From assembly GCA_002372735.1 (NCBI GenBank), contig DFIE01000087.1:1-20769 (forward strand): a DNA stretch of 20,769 nt, written 5' to 3'. Position numbers and translations under genes: made by a program. A model generated the notes under the pieces. The model was not told the DNA's origin. It did not search any database and saw nothing but the letters and a program-made list of their open reading frames with translations. This DNA is from Clostridiales bacterium UBA3705. GTDB lineage: Bacteria > Bacillota_A > Clostridia > Oscillospirales > Oscillospiraceae. Every line of letters starts with the position of its first letter. Position 1 is the stretch's first letter. This document shows positions 1-8,402 of the stretch, in pieces.

Positions 1-1762
1 TCACCGCCTGGCCCCGGGTGATGGTGCCCTGGGGCACAAAGGTGGTGGCAGTCATGCCGTTGGTGACGCCGTTTTCCACCGCCCAGTCAATGGGGTTGTG
101 GGCCCAGGTGCCCCGGTCGGGCATATCGGTAAAGGCGGTCAGGCCCGGGCAGGTGCTCTCGTCCAGGCAGGGCAGGCGGTGGCGGTTTACAATCTCAATC
201 CGATTGGGCTCGCAGTCGCAGGGGTCCAGGTTGCCACCCAGGACCTGCTGCAGGTAGTCCGCAAAAATATCCCGGACCTTCTTGCCATTGCCGTTGTTGA
301 CCCAGGGGGCGCCGGCCTTTTTTGCCTCGGCCAGGGTGTAATAGGTGTCGTTGCCGTTGATGAGATAGTTGTCCGCCACCAGGTTGTAGCTGGCCTGGGG
401 GTCAAAGGGCTGTCCGTTGACGGACAGGATCTCCACCCGGCGGATGGAATCCGCCCGGAAGAACTTGCCGTAGGCCTCCCCGGCGTCATACTCCTCCGGG
501 GCGTAGATCCGGTACTCCAGGCCGGAGACCTGGGCAAAGCCGGGGCAGGGCAGGGTCTGGGTTGCGGCCTCCAGGGTTTCCAGCAGCTGCTGGCCGGTGA
601 CGGTAATCACGCCGATGCCCATGGGGGAGAAGGGCAGGGCCCGGAGCAGCACGGTTTCGGTGACGTCGCCGGTGTAGATAAAGTTGTCCAGGTTGCCGCC
701 GTTCACAATGCCCACCAGGGGCAGGCTCTTGTCGAAGCCGTCCACATAGTTTTTGGCGTACCAGACCAGGGCGTCGGTGACCAGGTCGCCGTAGTCCGTC
801 TCTCTGGCCCGGTTGACGCTGTCGCGGCCGTCCAGAATCATCTCGGCAGTGCCCAGCACCCGGGCGGGGACGTAGGTCTCCACCAGGGCCCCAATGGTCT
901 CGTCCCTGCCGGTGAGATCCAGGGGCTCATGGGTCACGGCCAGGGTGTCGTTGTCAATGACGTACACGCCGGTAAGCAGCTGGCCGTCCTTTTCGGGGGC
1001 CACAACCAGGGTGTCCGCCCCGGCGCCGGTGGGCGCTGTGGGGGCAGTGGGGCCCACGGGTTCCGACAGGGGGCTGTCGCACAGCAGCACCGTCAGATCC
1101 GCCCCGTCCTTGGAAACGCTGACGTCGGCCCGAGCCAGGAAGCCGTCCTGGACCCGGTCAGTAAAGGCGTTGTCGTCTCCGTCCACAAAGCGCAGCACCT
1201 TGCCGCCGGGGAGGGCGCAGTCATAGCTGGGCTCGAAGGCGTAGACGTTCTCCTGCAGGGGGGTGAGCCCGGCGCAGACGGCGGTGAATTTGGCGGGCGC
1301 CCGGGCCGGGAGGGTGCCGGTCACGCTGCCGTCCCGGTTGCGGTTGTAGGTGAGCTCCCCGGTGCCGTTTTGCAGCATGGCCTGGGTGTAATACCGGGTG
1401 AAGTTGCCGTGGTAGGCATAGCCGGTGGTGGCGTCGGCATAGCCGAACTCCGCCAGGCCCATGCCTGCCACCTGGTAGCCCACGGCGTCCATCAGGGTGT
1501 AGGCGGCCTCGCCGAAGGTGTCGTTCACCCGGCCGTCGCCCTGCATAAAGTTGCCGGTGTCCGCCAGGATGACGTTGGCGCCCTTGGCGGCATAGGCGTC
1601 CCGGGCGGCCTTGATGGCGGGGTAGAGCTCCAGGTTGCCCCGGAGATTGCCGGTGCAGATCAGCACGGTTTTGCCGGCGTAGCTGTCCTCCGCGGCGCTG
1701 ACTCCCACCGCCAGGGTGGCGAGCAGGCACAGGGCCAGCAGCAGGCTGAGTAGTCGTTTCAT
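1..1762 (-). CDS. Secreted 5'-nucleotidase-like protein with S-layer homology domain (partial)
   Basis: The gene starts at ATG 1762 behind AAAGGAGAAG and stays open to the left edge, so the C-terminus is missing (about 587 residues seen). Residues 1-24 are a signal peptide ending SAA. Residues about 30-310 resemble the metallophosphatase domain of UshA-type 5'-nucleotidases, and about 325-500 the 5'-nucleotidase C domain (IVNGGNLDN, then LPFSPMGIGVITVTGQQLLE). An S-layer homology segment (FTDMPDRGTWAHNPIDWAVE) follows near 545, so the protein is probably held on the cell wall. The metal-binding motifs look degenerate: family HTNDxHG reads CTGNLRGN (36-43), DxGD reads DTGN (68-71) and GNHEFD reads GLAEFG (102-107). 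Activity may be lost or changed. It lies 55 bases after the lipoprotein gene, probably in the same operon. The fold is clear; catalysis is doubtful. Confidence 0.85.
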   Translation of the reverse strand, partial: MKRLLSLLLALCLLATLAVGVSAAEDSYAGKTVLICTGNLRGNLELYPAIKAARDAYAAKGANVILADTGNFMQGDGRVNDTFGEAAYTLMDAVGYQVAGMGLAEFGYADATTGYAYHGNFTRYYTQAMLQNGTGELTYNRNRDGSVTGTLPARAPAKFTAVCAGLTPLQENVYAFEPSYDCALPGGKVLRFVDGDDNAFTDRVQDGFLARADVSVSKDGADLTVLLCDSPLSEPVGPTAPTAPTGAGADTLVVAPEKDGQLLTGVYVIDNDTLAVTHEPLDLTGRDETIGALVETYVPARVLGTAEMILDGRDSVNRARETDYGDLVTDALVWYAKNYVDGFDKSLPLVGIVNGGNLDNFIYTGDVTETVLLRALPFSPMGIGVITVTGQQLLETLEAATQTLPCPGFAQVSGLEYRIYAPEEYDAGEAYGKFFRADSIRRVEILSVNGQPFDPQASYNLVADNYLINGNDTYYTLAEAKKAGAPWVNNGNGKKVRDIFADYLQQVLGGNLDPCDCEPNRIEIVNRHRLPCLDESTCPGLTAFTDMPDRGTWAHNPIDWAVENGVTNGMTATTFVPQGTITRGQAV

Positions 1763-1817
1763 AGATTCTTCTCCTTTGCTCTTGATTTTTGTATGAGACA
1801 GGCGTGGCACACGCCGG

Positions 1818-3161
1818 TCATCCGGTTTGAATGGGCACGTAGCCCAGGCCCAGCTCCTTGGCCGCCTGGCTCAGATCCACGTCCTTGTACCAGTCCGGGT
1901 ACAGGGCCTTGGCCAGGGCCAGCCGGGCGTACAGGCCGTAGCTGCCGCCCCCCAGCCCGTCGGGGGTGGTGAGAATCACCCTGCGGCCGGGGAAGCGGGC
2001 CGCCAGGGCCGCCCGGGTCTCCGGGGCCTGGGCGAGACTGTCCACGCACTTGAGGATCACCGGGGGATTCTTGGCCAGGACCCAGTCGTCGGTGGTGTGG
2101 GGGTCTGACAGGTTGGCCGCCGCGTTCAGGCTGCCGGTGTCGGTGATGAGCCCGCACTGGAGCAGGGTGACGTTGTCCTGCTGGGTCTCCACATAGACGG
2201 TGGTCTGCTGGCAGAGATAGATCTGCTGGGTCTTGTTTTTCAGGGTAAAGGTCCAAAAGGCCACCGGGTCATACCGCCAGTGGGCGTACAGGGTCTGGTC
2301 GCCGTTCTCCCGATAGGTGGAGCCGGGGCTGATCTGCACCCCGCTGTCCCGGTCGGTAAACCAGCCCAGGAATTCGTAGCCCTCCCGCAGGGGGGTGGGC
2401 ATGGTGCCGTACAGGTCCCCGGGCTGGATCTTCACCGTGGCCTCCCGGGATTTGACCCGGCCGCCGTTGCCGTCGTAGGTCAGGGTGTAGGTGGACGCGG
2501 CCCGCTCCCAGTGGGCGTAGAGGCTGTGGCTCTCTGTGCGGGTGACCACGTCCTGGGCCCGGATCTCCAGGCCCCCCTCCCGGTCGGTAAACCAGCCCAC
2601 AAACTGCCAGCCGTGGCGGGTGACCCGGGGCAGGGCGCCGTAGGTCTCCCCGGGGCGGACCGACACGCTGAGACTGCCGCCGTCCCCGCCGTTGGGGTCC
2701 AGGGTGACGGTGATGGCCGCAGCAGGGGGCTGGGTCTCCGGGGGCGGCTCCGGGGCAGGCTCCGCCACGGGGGCGGGGGCCGCGGTCTCGGGGGGCGCTT
2801 CGCCCCCGGGCTGGGTGCCCCCCTCCCCCGGCTGGGTCAGCGGTACCACCGGCCCGGCCCCCACGGGGCTCTGATCCGGGGCCTGGGGGACGTCCTCGGG
2901 AAGCTCGTCCGCCTGGGTCTCCGGGGGCGCAGTCTCGGGGGGCTGGGTCTCCGGGGCCTCGGTCTCAGGGGGCTCCGTTTCCGGGGCTTCGGTCTCAGGG
3001 GGTTTTGTCTCGGGCGGCTGGGTCTCGGGGGGCTGGGTGGTCTCCGGCACGGACTGCTGCTGCAGCACCACGTCCGCCGCCAGGGCGTCGTCAATCACCC
3101 GCACCCGGCAGCCGGCCAACAGCAGCAGCAGGGCGCACAGCGCAAGAATCCGGAGCTTCAC
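1818..3161 (-). CDS. InlB-repeat lipoprotein with TroA/BtuF-like C-terminus
   Basis: This is a surface lipoprotein of 447 residues. The chosen start is GTG 3161, which overlaps the previous stop as GTGA and follows GGAGGGAGG. The signal peptide ends in lipobox LLAGC, with lipidated Cys18. Residues 44-83 are eight pentapeptides of the form PPETx or APETx, a stiff wall-spanning linker, followed by more Pro/Glu-rich sequence to about 147. Two InlB B-repeat (Flg_new) units follow at about 150-218 and 222-295, each with the GWxFxGWFTD and LYAHW signatures. Residues about 300-447 resemble the C-terminal lobe of cobalamin/siderophore binding proteins (NPPVILK, then GLYARLALAKALYPDWYKDVD). That resemblance is inferred and only one lobe seems present. 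An ECF S component heads the same operon, so a role in ligand capture at the surface is possible but unproven. Confidence 0.85.
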   Translation of the reverse strand: MKLRILALCALLLLLAGCRVRVIDDALAADVVLQQQSVPETTQPPETQPPETKPPETEAPETEPPETEAPETQPPETAPPETQADELPEDVPQAPDQSPVGAGPVVPLTQPGEGGTQPGGEAPPETAAPAPVAEPAPEPPPETQPPAAAITVTLDPNGGDGGSLSVSVRPGETYGALPRVTRHGWQFVGWFTDREGGLEIRAQDVVTRTESHSLYAHWERAASTYTLTYDGNGGRVKSREATVKIQPGDLYGTMPTPLREGYEFLGWFTDRDSGVQISPGSTYRENGDQTLYAHWRYDPVAFWTFTLKNKTQQIYLCQQTTVYVETQQDNVTLLQCGLITDTGSLNAAANLSDPHTTDDWVLAKNPPVILKCVDSLAQAPETRAALAARFPGRRVILTTPDGLGGGSYGLYARLALAKALYPDWYKDVDLSQAAKELGLGYVPIQTG

Positions 3162-4441
3162 TTTCCATCGCCTCCCTCCATGGCCGCCACATACCGGGCG
3201 TACAGCTTTTGTTTTCGGGTCATATGGCCCAGGGCATAGGTCTCCGCCCGGGCAAGAAAGTCCTCCGCCTCCCGGGCCCGCTCCGGGCTGAGTACATGGC
3301 CGCTGTAGGCCGCCTCCTGCCACAGGGGCAGGGCTTTGCGGAAGGCCTGCCCCAGGGCGGGATCTGCGGTCTCCAGGGCCGGGGCATAGGCGCTGAAGGG
3401 CAGATTCTCCCGGGCCAGCCCCGCCAGCCGCAGCCAGCGCAGGGCATAGAGCACGCAGGCCATGCTCCGGACCCTGGGGTCCGGGTCCTGCAGCCCCGCC
3501 CGCTGGGCCTGGGCCCGCTTGTGCAGCCGATCCCGCCACAGGGCAGGGCCGAACAGCAGGGCCAGGATCAGCAGCACCGCCAGGGCGATCCCCGCCGGGC
3601 GCAGCCAGGTTCCGGCCGGAGCCTCCGGGGCGGGAGCTTCCTCCTCCTGCCGCAGGAATTCCCGGGTCTGGGCCCGCTGGGAGAGCACCTGCCGGTACTC
3701 CTCCCGCTGGGCGTAGGAGATGGTCTGGGGGGCCAGCCGGTCCCGGGCGGACTGCTCCCAGGCGCTGAGCCCGGGATGGACCCCGGGCAGCAGGGCCGCC
3801 GTCAGCCAAATGGCCAGGGCAGTCGCTGCCAGGGCAACCGCAGTTCCCCCCAGGCTGGGCCGGTCCTGCAGCAGGCACAGAGCCAGGATCACTGCCCCGG
3901 CGATCAGCCCCAGCCACAGCCCGGCAGGAACAACCCCCAGCCAGGCACAGAGCCCCAGCATCGCCCCGGGCAGGGCCCCAATGCCCATGCGCCAGCGCCG
4001 CCGGGCGCAGAGGGCCAGCCAGGCCCCGGTCCACAGGCCAAAGGGGAGCAGGGCATACCGGATGGCATCCAGGTCCCCGCTGCCCACCTCAAATTTTTCA
4101 TACAGATAGGGCTGGGCCGCCTCGCTGGCGGCAAAGAGCCGGTTGAGATACAGCCCGCAGCCCTCCCAAAACCGGCCCCAGCCCGCCAGGGCCGCCACCG
4201 CGCCGACGGCCAGCACCGCCAGCACCGGCCACAGCAGCCGCCGGGCCGGCAGCAGGCACAGCACCCCGCACAGGACAAAGCCTGCCCCCAGGGGCAGCAC
4301 CCCCCGGCCGGACAGGGCCCCCAGGCTGGACAGGCTGCCCCACAGGGCGGCATAGACGGCCCAGGCCGTCCCCAGGGCCGCCAGGCGCGCCGGCAGGGCG
4401 GAGCCGGGCTGTGCCCGGCGCAGCATCTGTTGTTCTGACAT
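3158..4441 (-). CDS. Polytopic membrane protein with DUF4129-like C-terminus
   Basis: This membrane protein has 427 residues. ATG 4441 is chosen because GGAG lies 8 bases upstream and the previous stop is one base away; an in-frame ATG at 4474 would overlap the DUF58 gene and lacks a good site. The N-terminal half has about six hydrophobic segments in two blocks (roughly residues 20-90 and 125-220). An extracytoplasmic loop rich in Gln/Glu and Arg, one more helix (about 285-305), and a soluble helical tail follow. The tail (DPDPRVRSMACVLYALRWL onward) resembles DUF4129, usually the C-terminal end of TgpA-type transglutaminases. Its place after MoxR and DUF58 is where such a transglutaminase normally sits, but I see no Cys-His-Asp transglutaminase core. 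It may be a stripped-down member of that family. The exact function is unknown. Confidence 0.8.
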   Translation of the reverse strand: MSEQQMLRRAQPGSALPARLAALGTAWAVYAALWGSLSSLGALSGRGVLPLGAGFVLCGVLCLLPARRLLWPVLAVLAVGAVAALAGWGRFWEGCGLYLNRLFAASEAAQPYLYEKFEVGSGDLDAIRYALLPFGLWTGAWLALCARRRWRMGIGALPGAMLGLCAWLGVVPAGLWLGLIAGAVILALCLLQDRPSLGGTAVALAATALAIWLTAALLPGVHPGLSAWEQSARDRLAPQTISYAQREEYRQVLSQRAQTREFLRQEEEAPAPEAPAGTWLRPAGIALAVLLILALLFGPALWRDRLHKRAQAQRAGLQDPDPRVRSMACVLYALRWLRLAGLARENLPFSAYAPALETADPALGQAFRKALPLWQEAAYSGHVLSPERAREAEDFLARAETYALGHMTRKQKLYARYVAAMEGGDGK

Positions 4442-4442
4442 T

Positions 4443-5594
4443 TTATAACTCCAATTGCGTGGTTTTTTCATCACAGGCGATCACCTCGGCCCCCTGCTCC
4501 CAGGCGCCCAGCTGCCGGGCGTCGGCGGGGTCCAGCACCAGGGTGACCCGGTTGCCGTGGCACAGCAGGGACAGGTCCGGGGCCGGATAGGTGGAGAACA
4601 CCGCCACATGGGCATAGGCGCACATGGCGTGCTCCCGGCCGAAGCTGCCGGCCACGGTGGTCTGCCCGGGGCCGATGGGCTGCTCCAGCAGCGCCGCCAG
4701 GGCGGGCAGCAGGTCCTCGGGCTGCCGGATCTCCCGGCTGCAGTAGGTGTCGGTCTGCCGGTGGGTCCAGCCCAGCACATGGTCGATACCCTGGGCGGTG
4801 AGCTCACCGGACACCGCCGCCAGCCGGGCCAGCAGCAGGTCCATCCCGTGGGGGGTCAGCTCGGTGCCGGGGATCCCGGTGGTCTCCGCCAGCAGGAGCA
4901 TCCGCTCCACAATGGGCAGGCCGAACTCCCGGACCAGGAGCTTGTCGGTTTTTTGGGAGAGCTTCCAGTGGATCTGCCGCAGGGGATCCCCGGGGACGTA
5001 CTCCCGGATGCGGAAGGTCTCGCTGGGGTCATAGCCCGGCTTTTGGGCGGAGTACAGCTGGCTGTCCTGCAAAAAGTCCCCGCTCTGCCCCAGGCGGACG
5101 CTGAGCCGCCAGGTCTTGGGCAGCACCAGGCAGACTGCCGGCTCCCCCGCCCAGGCGGGCCTGGCCCACAGGCCCAGCCAATCCACCTGCCGGCAGCCGC
5201 TGAGCTCCAGGTGCACCGCCCCGCAGTGGTCCGGGGTCAGGGTAATGGGGGTGGCCCCCTCCCCTGTCCGGCGGGGCCGCAGGGTCAGGGCCATGGACTG
5301 GCTTTGGCCGGTCATGGCGTTGCGGGCGGTGAGCACGCAGCGCAGCCGCACCGGCAGCAGGCCGGTCCGCCGGGCCCGGAGCAGCACCTCTGCGCTCTGG
5401 CCCAGCTCCAGCTGCCCGGGGGCGGACAGGGTCACCTCTCCCCCGCCGGGGGCCAGGTACAGCCACAGGGCGGAGACCAGGGGCGCCGCCAGGGCCCCGG
5501 CCAGCAGCAGACGGGTGCCCGTCCCGTTGTCAAACACGTAGGCCCCGACGCAGGCCAGCACAAACCCCAGCCAGGCGATTCTGGTTTTCCACAT
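4443..5594 (-). CDS. DUF58 domain protein
   Basis: This is a 383-residue protein of the DUF58 family, the standard partner of MoxR ATPases. Two hydrophobic segments (about 5-22 and 28-47) anchor it in the membrane, a beta-rich region follows, and residues 197-215 carry the family signature REYVPGDPLRQIHWKLSQK. The remainder resembles a von Willebrand-like fold. In other bacteria MoxR-DUF58 pairs act as chaperone-like systems for envelope or metal-containing complexes; that role is by analogy. The start is uncertain: ATG 5594 lies one base after the MoxR stop (TGA-G-ATG), while ATG 5609 is 5 codons longer and has AAGG upstream. It ends one base before the next gene, so the two are translationally coupled. 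Confidence 0.9.
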   Translation of the reverse strand: MWKTRIAWLGFVLACVGAYVFDNGTGTRLLLAGALAAPLVSALWLYLAPGGGEVTLSAPGQLELGQSAEVLLRARRTGLLPVRLRCVLTARNAMTGQSQSMALTLRPRRTGEGATPITLTPDHCGAVHLELSGCRQVDWLGLWARPAWAGEPAVCLVLPKTWRLSVRLGQSGDFLQDSQLYSAQKPGYDPSETFRIREYVPGDPLRQIHWKLSQKTDKLLVREFGLPIVERMLLLAETTGIPGTELTPHGMDLLLARLAAVSGELTAQGIDHVLGWTHRQTDTYCSREIRQPEDLLPALAALLEQPIGPGQTTVAGSFGREHAMCAYAHVAVFSTYPAPDLSLLCHGNRVTLVLDPADARQLGAWEQGAEVIACDEKTTQLEL

Positions 5595-5595
5595 C

Positions 5596-6534
5596 TCAGA
5601 GCGCCCCATGGGGTACCTTGACGGATTTCAGCAGGGCCTGCATCACGTCCCGGGCGCTCCGGTTCTCCACCCGGGCCCGCTGGGAGAGAATCACCCGGTG
5701 GGCGCAGGTGTCGGCAAAGACCTCCTGCACGTCCTCTACAATCACATAGTCCCGGCCCTTGAGATAGGCGCAGGCCCGGGCCATCCGGCTCAGGCTCAAG
5801 GCGCCACGGGGGCTGATGCCCAGCTGGAGCAGGGGGTCCTCCCTGGAGGCCATGCACAGCCGGGTAATATAGCCCAGGATGGACTCCTGCATGGTCACCG
5901 CCATGGCCTGCTGCTGCATGGCCAGCACCCGGTCACAGTCGCAGACCCGGCGCACCTGGTCCAGGGGATCGGCGGTCTGCCGGCGGCGGAGGATCTCCAT
6001 CTGGGCCTCATAGTCCGGGTAGCCCACGGTGAGCTGGACCAGGAAGCGGTCCATCTGGGCCTGGGGCAGGGGCTGGGTGCCCGCGGTGCCCACCCGGTTT
6101 TGGGTGGCAATGACGCAGAAGGGTCTGGCCAGGGGGTGGACCCGGCCGTCCACAGTGACCTGGCGCTCCTCCATGGCCTCCAGCAGGGCGGACTGGGTTT
6201 TGCTGGAGGTGCGGTTGATCTCGTCCCCCAGCAGCAGGTTGGCGTCGTTCACCACCCCGGGGATATAGCGCAGCCGGCCGTCCTGCTTGTCCGGCATGGA
6301 GAAGCCCACAATGTCTGAGGGCAGCACGTCCGGGGTAAACTGGATGCGCCGGTAGGCCAGGCCCATGGCCCGGCACACCGCCACGGCCAGAGTGGTCTTG
6401 CCCACGCCGGGCACGTCGTCCAGCAGAATATGGCCCTCGCTGAGCAGCGCCATCAGCACCCGCTCCAGCACCGCCCGCTTGCCGGTGACGGCCTTTTCGA
6501 TTTCAAACAGGATTTTTTCCAGGTCTTGGTTCAT
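5596..6534 (-). CDS. MoxR-family AAA+ ATPase
   Basis: This is a cytoplasmic AAA+ ATPase of 312 residues, full length for MoxR. Walker A is VPGVGKTT (41-48), Walker B LLLGDEINR (100-108) and sensor 1 ATQNR (143-147); EAMEERQVTVDG at 119-130 is typical of the family. ATG 6534 overlaps the ECF S component stop as ATGA, which fixes the start and shows coupling. MoxR ATPases use ATP hydrolysis to remodel or insert cofactors into partner complexes, usually with a von Willebrand-type protein. The adjacent DUF58 gene is the likely partner. No intact metalloenzyme target is seen in the operon; the nearby lipoprotein and nucleotidase-like protein are possible clients, by location only. Confidence 0.95.
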   Translation of the reverse strand: MNQDLEKILFEIEKAVTGKRAVLERVLMALLSEGHILLDDVPGVGKTTLAVAVCRAMGLAYRRIQFTPDVLPSDIVGFSMPDKQDGRLRYIPGVVNDANLLLGDEINRTSSKTQSALLEAMEERQVTVDGRVHPLARPFCVIATQNRVGTAGTQPLPQAQMDRFLVQLTVGYPDYEAQMEILRRRQTADPLDQVRRVCDCDRVLAMQQQAMAVTMQESILGYITRLCMASREDPLLQLGISPRGALSLSRMARACAYLKGRDYVIVEDVQEVFADTCAHRVILSQRARVENRSARDVMQALLKSVKVPHGAL

Positions 6535-7079
6535 GGGGTTGCCTCCTTGGGATACCGGCGGGGAATCAGTCCCGCCCGGGTGAGAATCAGAATCATTGCC
6601 GGCAGCAGCGCCAGCTGCACCGCGATGCCCGGCAGCGAGGCGGTGAAATAGGCCCCCGCCCACAGGGCCAGGGAGTAGGTCTCATGCTGATAGAGCTGAA
6701 AGGCCGCCCGGGCCAGGCCCCCCACCAGCCGCCCCGCCAGCATGGCGGGCACCAGGGCCAGCCAGATATCCGGCAGGGGCTTGCCCGTGCGGATCAGCCG
6801 GTAGAACAGCCCCGCCGCCCCGCCGTAGGCCGCCAGCTCCGGGAGCATGTAAATCAGCTGCACCGCCGAGGGCATAGAGCTGATCAGGCTGGACAGCACC
6901 GGCCCCGCCACCCCGCAGAACAGGCCGTAGCCCGGCCCGCACACCAGGCCGCACAGCAGCACCGGGATGTGCAGGGGCGAAAAGGCCGCGCCCAGCCCCA
7001 GGGCGTGGAAGGCCAGGGGCAGCACACAGCACAGGGCAATGCAGATGGAGGTGACGGTGGATTTTTTTACAGCAGACAT
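6531..7079 (-). CDS. ECF transporter S component (substrate unknown)
   Basis: This is a small membrane protein of 182 residues with about six hydrophobic segments. FSPLHIPVLLCGLVCGPGYG near residues 34-53 and the following GPVLSSLISSMPSA are typical of energy-coupling-factor S components, which bind a vitamin or similar small molecule in the membrane and share an ATPase/T-component module encoded elsewhere. ATG 7079 is chosen because GGGAG lies about 8 bases upstream; upstream in-frame starts would read through the leader terminator. It is the first gene of the operon and overlaps moxR as ATGA. The substrate cannot be read from sequence. The leader with a terminator suggests that its ligand or another metabolite controls it. 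Confidence 0.85.
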   Translation of the reverse strand: MSAVKKSTVTSICIALCCVLPLAFHALGLGAAFSPLHIPVLLCGLVCGPGYGLFCGVAGPVLSSLISSMPSAVQLIYMLPELAAYGGAAGLFYRLIRTGKPLPDIWLALVPAMLAGRLVGGLARAAFQLYQHETYSLALWAGAYFTASLPGIAVQLALLPAMILILTRAGLIPRRYPKEATP

Positions 7080-7096
7080 GGCGCTCACTCCCAAGC

Positions 7097-7136
7097 AAAA
7101 AAGGTATGCTCCTCCCGCCCGGGAGGCGCATACCTT
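7097..7136 (-). terminator. Leader intrinsic terminator (probable attenuator) before ECF S component
   Basis: On the minus strand AAGGTATGC pairs with GCATACCTT (7128-7136 with 7101-7109), around an inner CCTCCC/GGGAGG stem with a GGGC loop. A run of six T follows. It sits inside the transcribed leader, between promoter and start codon, so full-length mRNA needs readthrough. Two small upstream hairpins (CCGTT/AACGG and CCAC/GTGG) lie in the roughly 70-nt leader before it. I do not recognise the sensor class; T-box, TPP, THF and preQ1 core motifs were not found. Confidence 0.8.
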
Positions 7137-7209
7137 CGTAGTACGCATAGTAAAACAGAGAAAACCACTTCTGTGGCGCGGCCGTTTTCGTAACGGCGGT
7201 TGTAGGAAC

Positions 7210-7238
7210 AGTATAGCAAAACCGGGGCGATTTGTCAA
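7210..7238 (-). promoter_or_regulatory. Sigma-70 type promoter of the ECF-MoxR-DUF58 operon
   Basis: On the minus strand TTGACA (7238-7233), a 17-base spacer, then TATACT (7215-7210). The start point is expected near 7203, giving a leader of about 125 nt before ATG 7079. Confidence 0.85.
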
Positions 7239-7256
7239 GCCCCGCAGGGGCCGGGG

Positions 7257-8279
7257 TTATACCCGGGTCTCCCCCCGGAGAATGCTGCGGTAGTCCGCCA
7301 GGTTCTTCCGCAGCAGGGCGGGAATGTTGAGCCCGTAGGGGCAGCGGGTCATGCACAGGCCGCACTCCACGCACTGGTCGATCTTTTCCATCTGGGCCTG
7401 CCAGTGGGGCGACAGCCACTCCTGGGAGGGGGCCCGCCGGACCATCTGGGACATTCTGGCGCACTGGTTGATGGGAATGTCCACCGTGCAGGGGGCGCAG
7501 TAGCCGCAGCCCCGGCAGAACTCCCCGGCCAGCTCCGCCCGGTCCCTGCGGATCACCGCCTCCACCGCCGGGGTGAGGGCCGCCTCCCGGTCAAAGTAGG
7601 CCAGCCACTGGTCCAGCTCCTGCTGCCGCTGGATGCCCCAGATGGGCAGCACGTCATACTGCTGCATAAAGGCCATGCAGGCCTCGGCGTTGTTCAGCAG
7701 GCCGCCGGCCAGACCCTTCATGGCAATAAAGCCCATGCCGGCCTCCCGGCAGGCCCGGACCAGGGCAATGTCCCGGTCGCTGGCCAGGTAGGAGAAGGGG
7801 AACTGCAGGGTCTCGTACAAGCCGCTCTGCACAATCTCCTCCGCCACGCCGATCAGGTGGGCGGTGATGCCGATGTGCCGGACCATCCCCTTGGCCTTGG
7901 CCTGCTCCATGGCCTCGTACATGCCGGTGCCGTCGCCGGGCCGGAAGCACTGCTTGACGCAGTGGAACTGATACAGGTCAATGTAATCGGTGCGCAGCAG
8001 CGCCAGGCTGGTGTGCAGATCCTGCCAAAACTGCTCCGGGGTGACCGCCGCGGTCTTGGTGGCAAGCCAGACCCGGTCCCGCATCCCCTCAAAGGCGGCG
8101 CCTACCTTGGCCTCGCTGTCGGTATAGGCCCGGGCGGTGTCAAAAAAGCGCATCCCGCCGGCATAGGCGGCCCGGAGCAGCTTCACTGCGGTGTCTTGGT
8201 CCACCCGCTGGATGGGCAGGGCGCCAAAGGCGTTTTGCGGGGTGGTGATGCCGGTGCGGCCCAGGGTGATGGTTTTCAT
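7257..8279 (-). CDS. Aldo/keto reductase with C-terminal 4Fe-4S ferredoxin-like domain
   Basis: This is a 340-residue cytoplasmic oxidoreductase. The N-terminal TIM barrel keeps the aldo/keto reductase tetrad: Asp47 and Tyr52 in FFDTARAY, Lys75 in ATKTAA, and His106 in LYQFHCV. The C-terminal part has two cysteine clusters, C255/C258/C261/C264 (plus C273) and C303/C306/C309/C313 followed by Pro, of the type that binds two 4Fe-4S clusters. Such fusions are common in anaerobic Clostridia; the substrate is unknown. The start ATG 8279 follows GGGAGG. The gene stands alone, with its own promoter and divergent from the metallophosphoesterase gene, and ends about 20 bases before the next minus-strand promoter. 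Confidence 0.95.
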   Translation of the reverse strand: MKTITLGRTGITTPQNAFGALPIQRVDQDTAVKLLRAAYAGGMRFFDTARAYTDSEAKVGAAFEGMRDRVWLATKTAAVTPEQFWQDLHTSLALLRTDYIDLYQFHCVKQCFRPGDGTGMYEAMEQAKAKGMVRHIGITAHLIGVAEEIVQSGLYETLQFPFSYLASDRDIALVRACREAGMGFIAMKGLAGGLLNNAEACMAFMQQYDVLPIWGIQRQQELDQWLAYFDREAALTPAVEAVIRRDRAELAGEFCRGCGYCAPCTVDIPINQCARMSQMVRRAPSQEWLSPHWQAQMEKIDQCVECGLCMTRCPYGLNIPALLRKNLADYRSILRGETRV

Positions 8280-8312
8280 GGGGCAAGCCTCCCTCTTGTT
8301 TGTTCTGCTCTG

Positions 8313-8318
8313 ATTATA
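8313..8318 (-). promoter_or_regulatory. Extended -10 promoter of the aldo/keto reductase gene
   Basis: On the minus strand the box is TATAAT with TGG directly upstream (extended -10). No good -35 is visible 17 bases further up (GCCTTT). The start point would lie near 8306, about 27 bases before the ATG. Confidence 0.6.
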
Positions 8319-8402
8319 CCATATCCCGGGGCAAAAGGCAAAGAAAACCGGTCTTTTCCGGAAAATTTCCCGCCGGGGCTGTACTTTTGGCCGAAAACCA
8401 TG

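Noticed and set aside
98..1753. Long open frame on the plus strand (551 codons)
   Set aside because: It mirrors the minus-strand nucleotidase-like gene in GC-rich DNA, has no ribosome site, and encodes low-complexity Gly/Val/Gln sequence.
3162..4034. Upstream extension of the lipoprotein frame
   Set aside because: It overlaps the DUF4129-like gene; GTG 3161 with a signal peptide and ribosome site is the real start.
7080..7215. T-box leader before the ECF S component
   Set aside because: The leader is too short and lacks the T-box core; the GAAGGTATGCGCC similarity is only part of the terminator stem.
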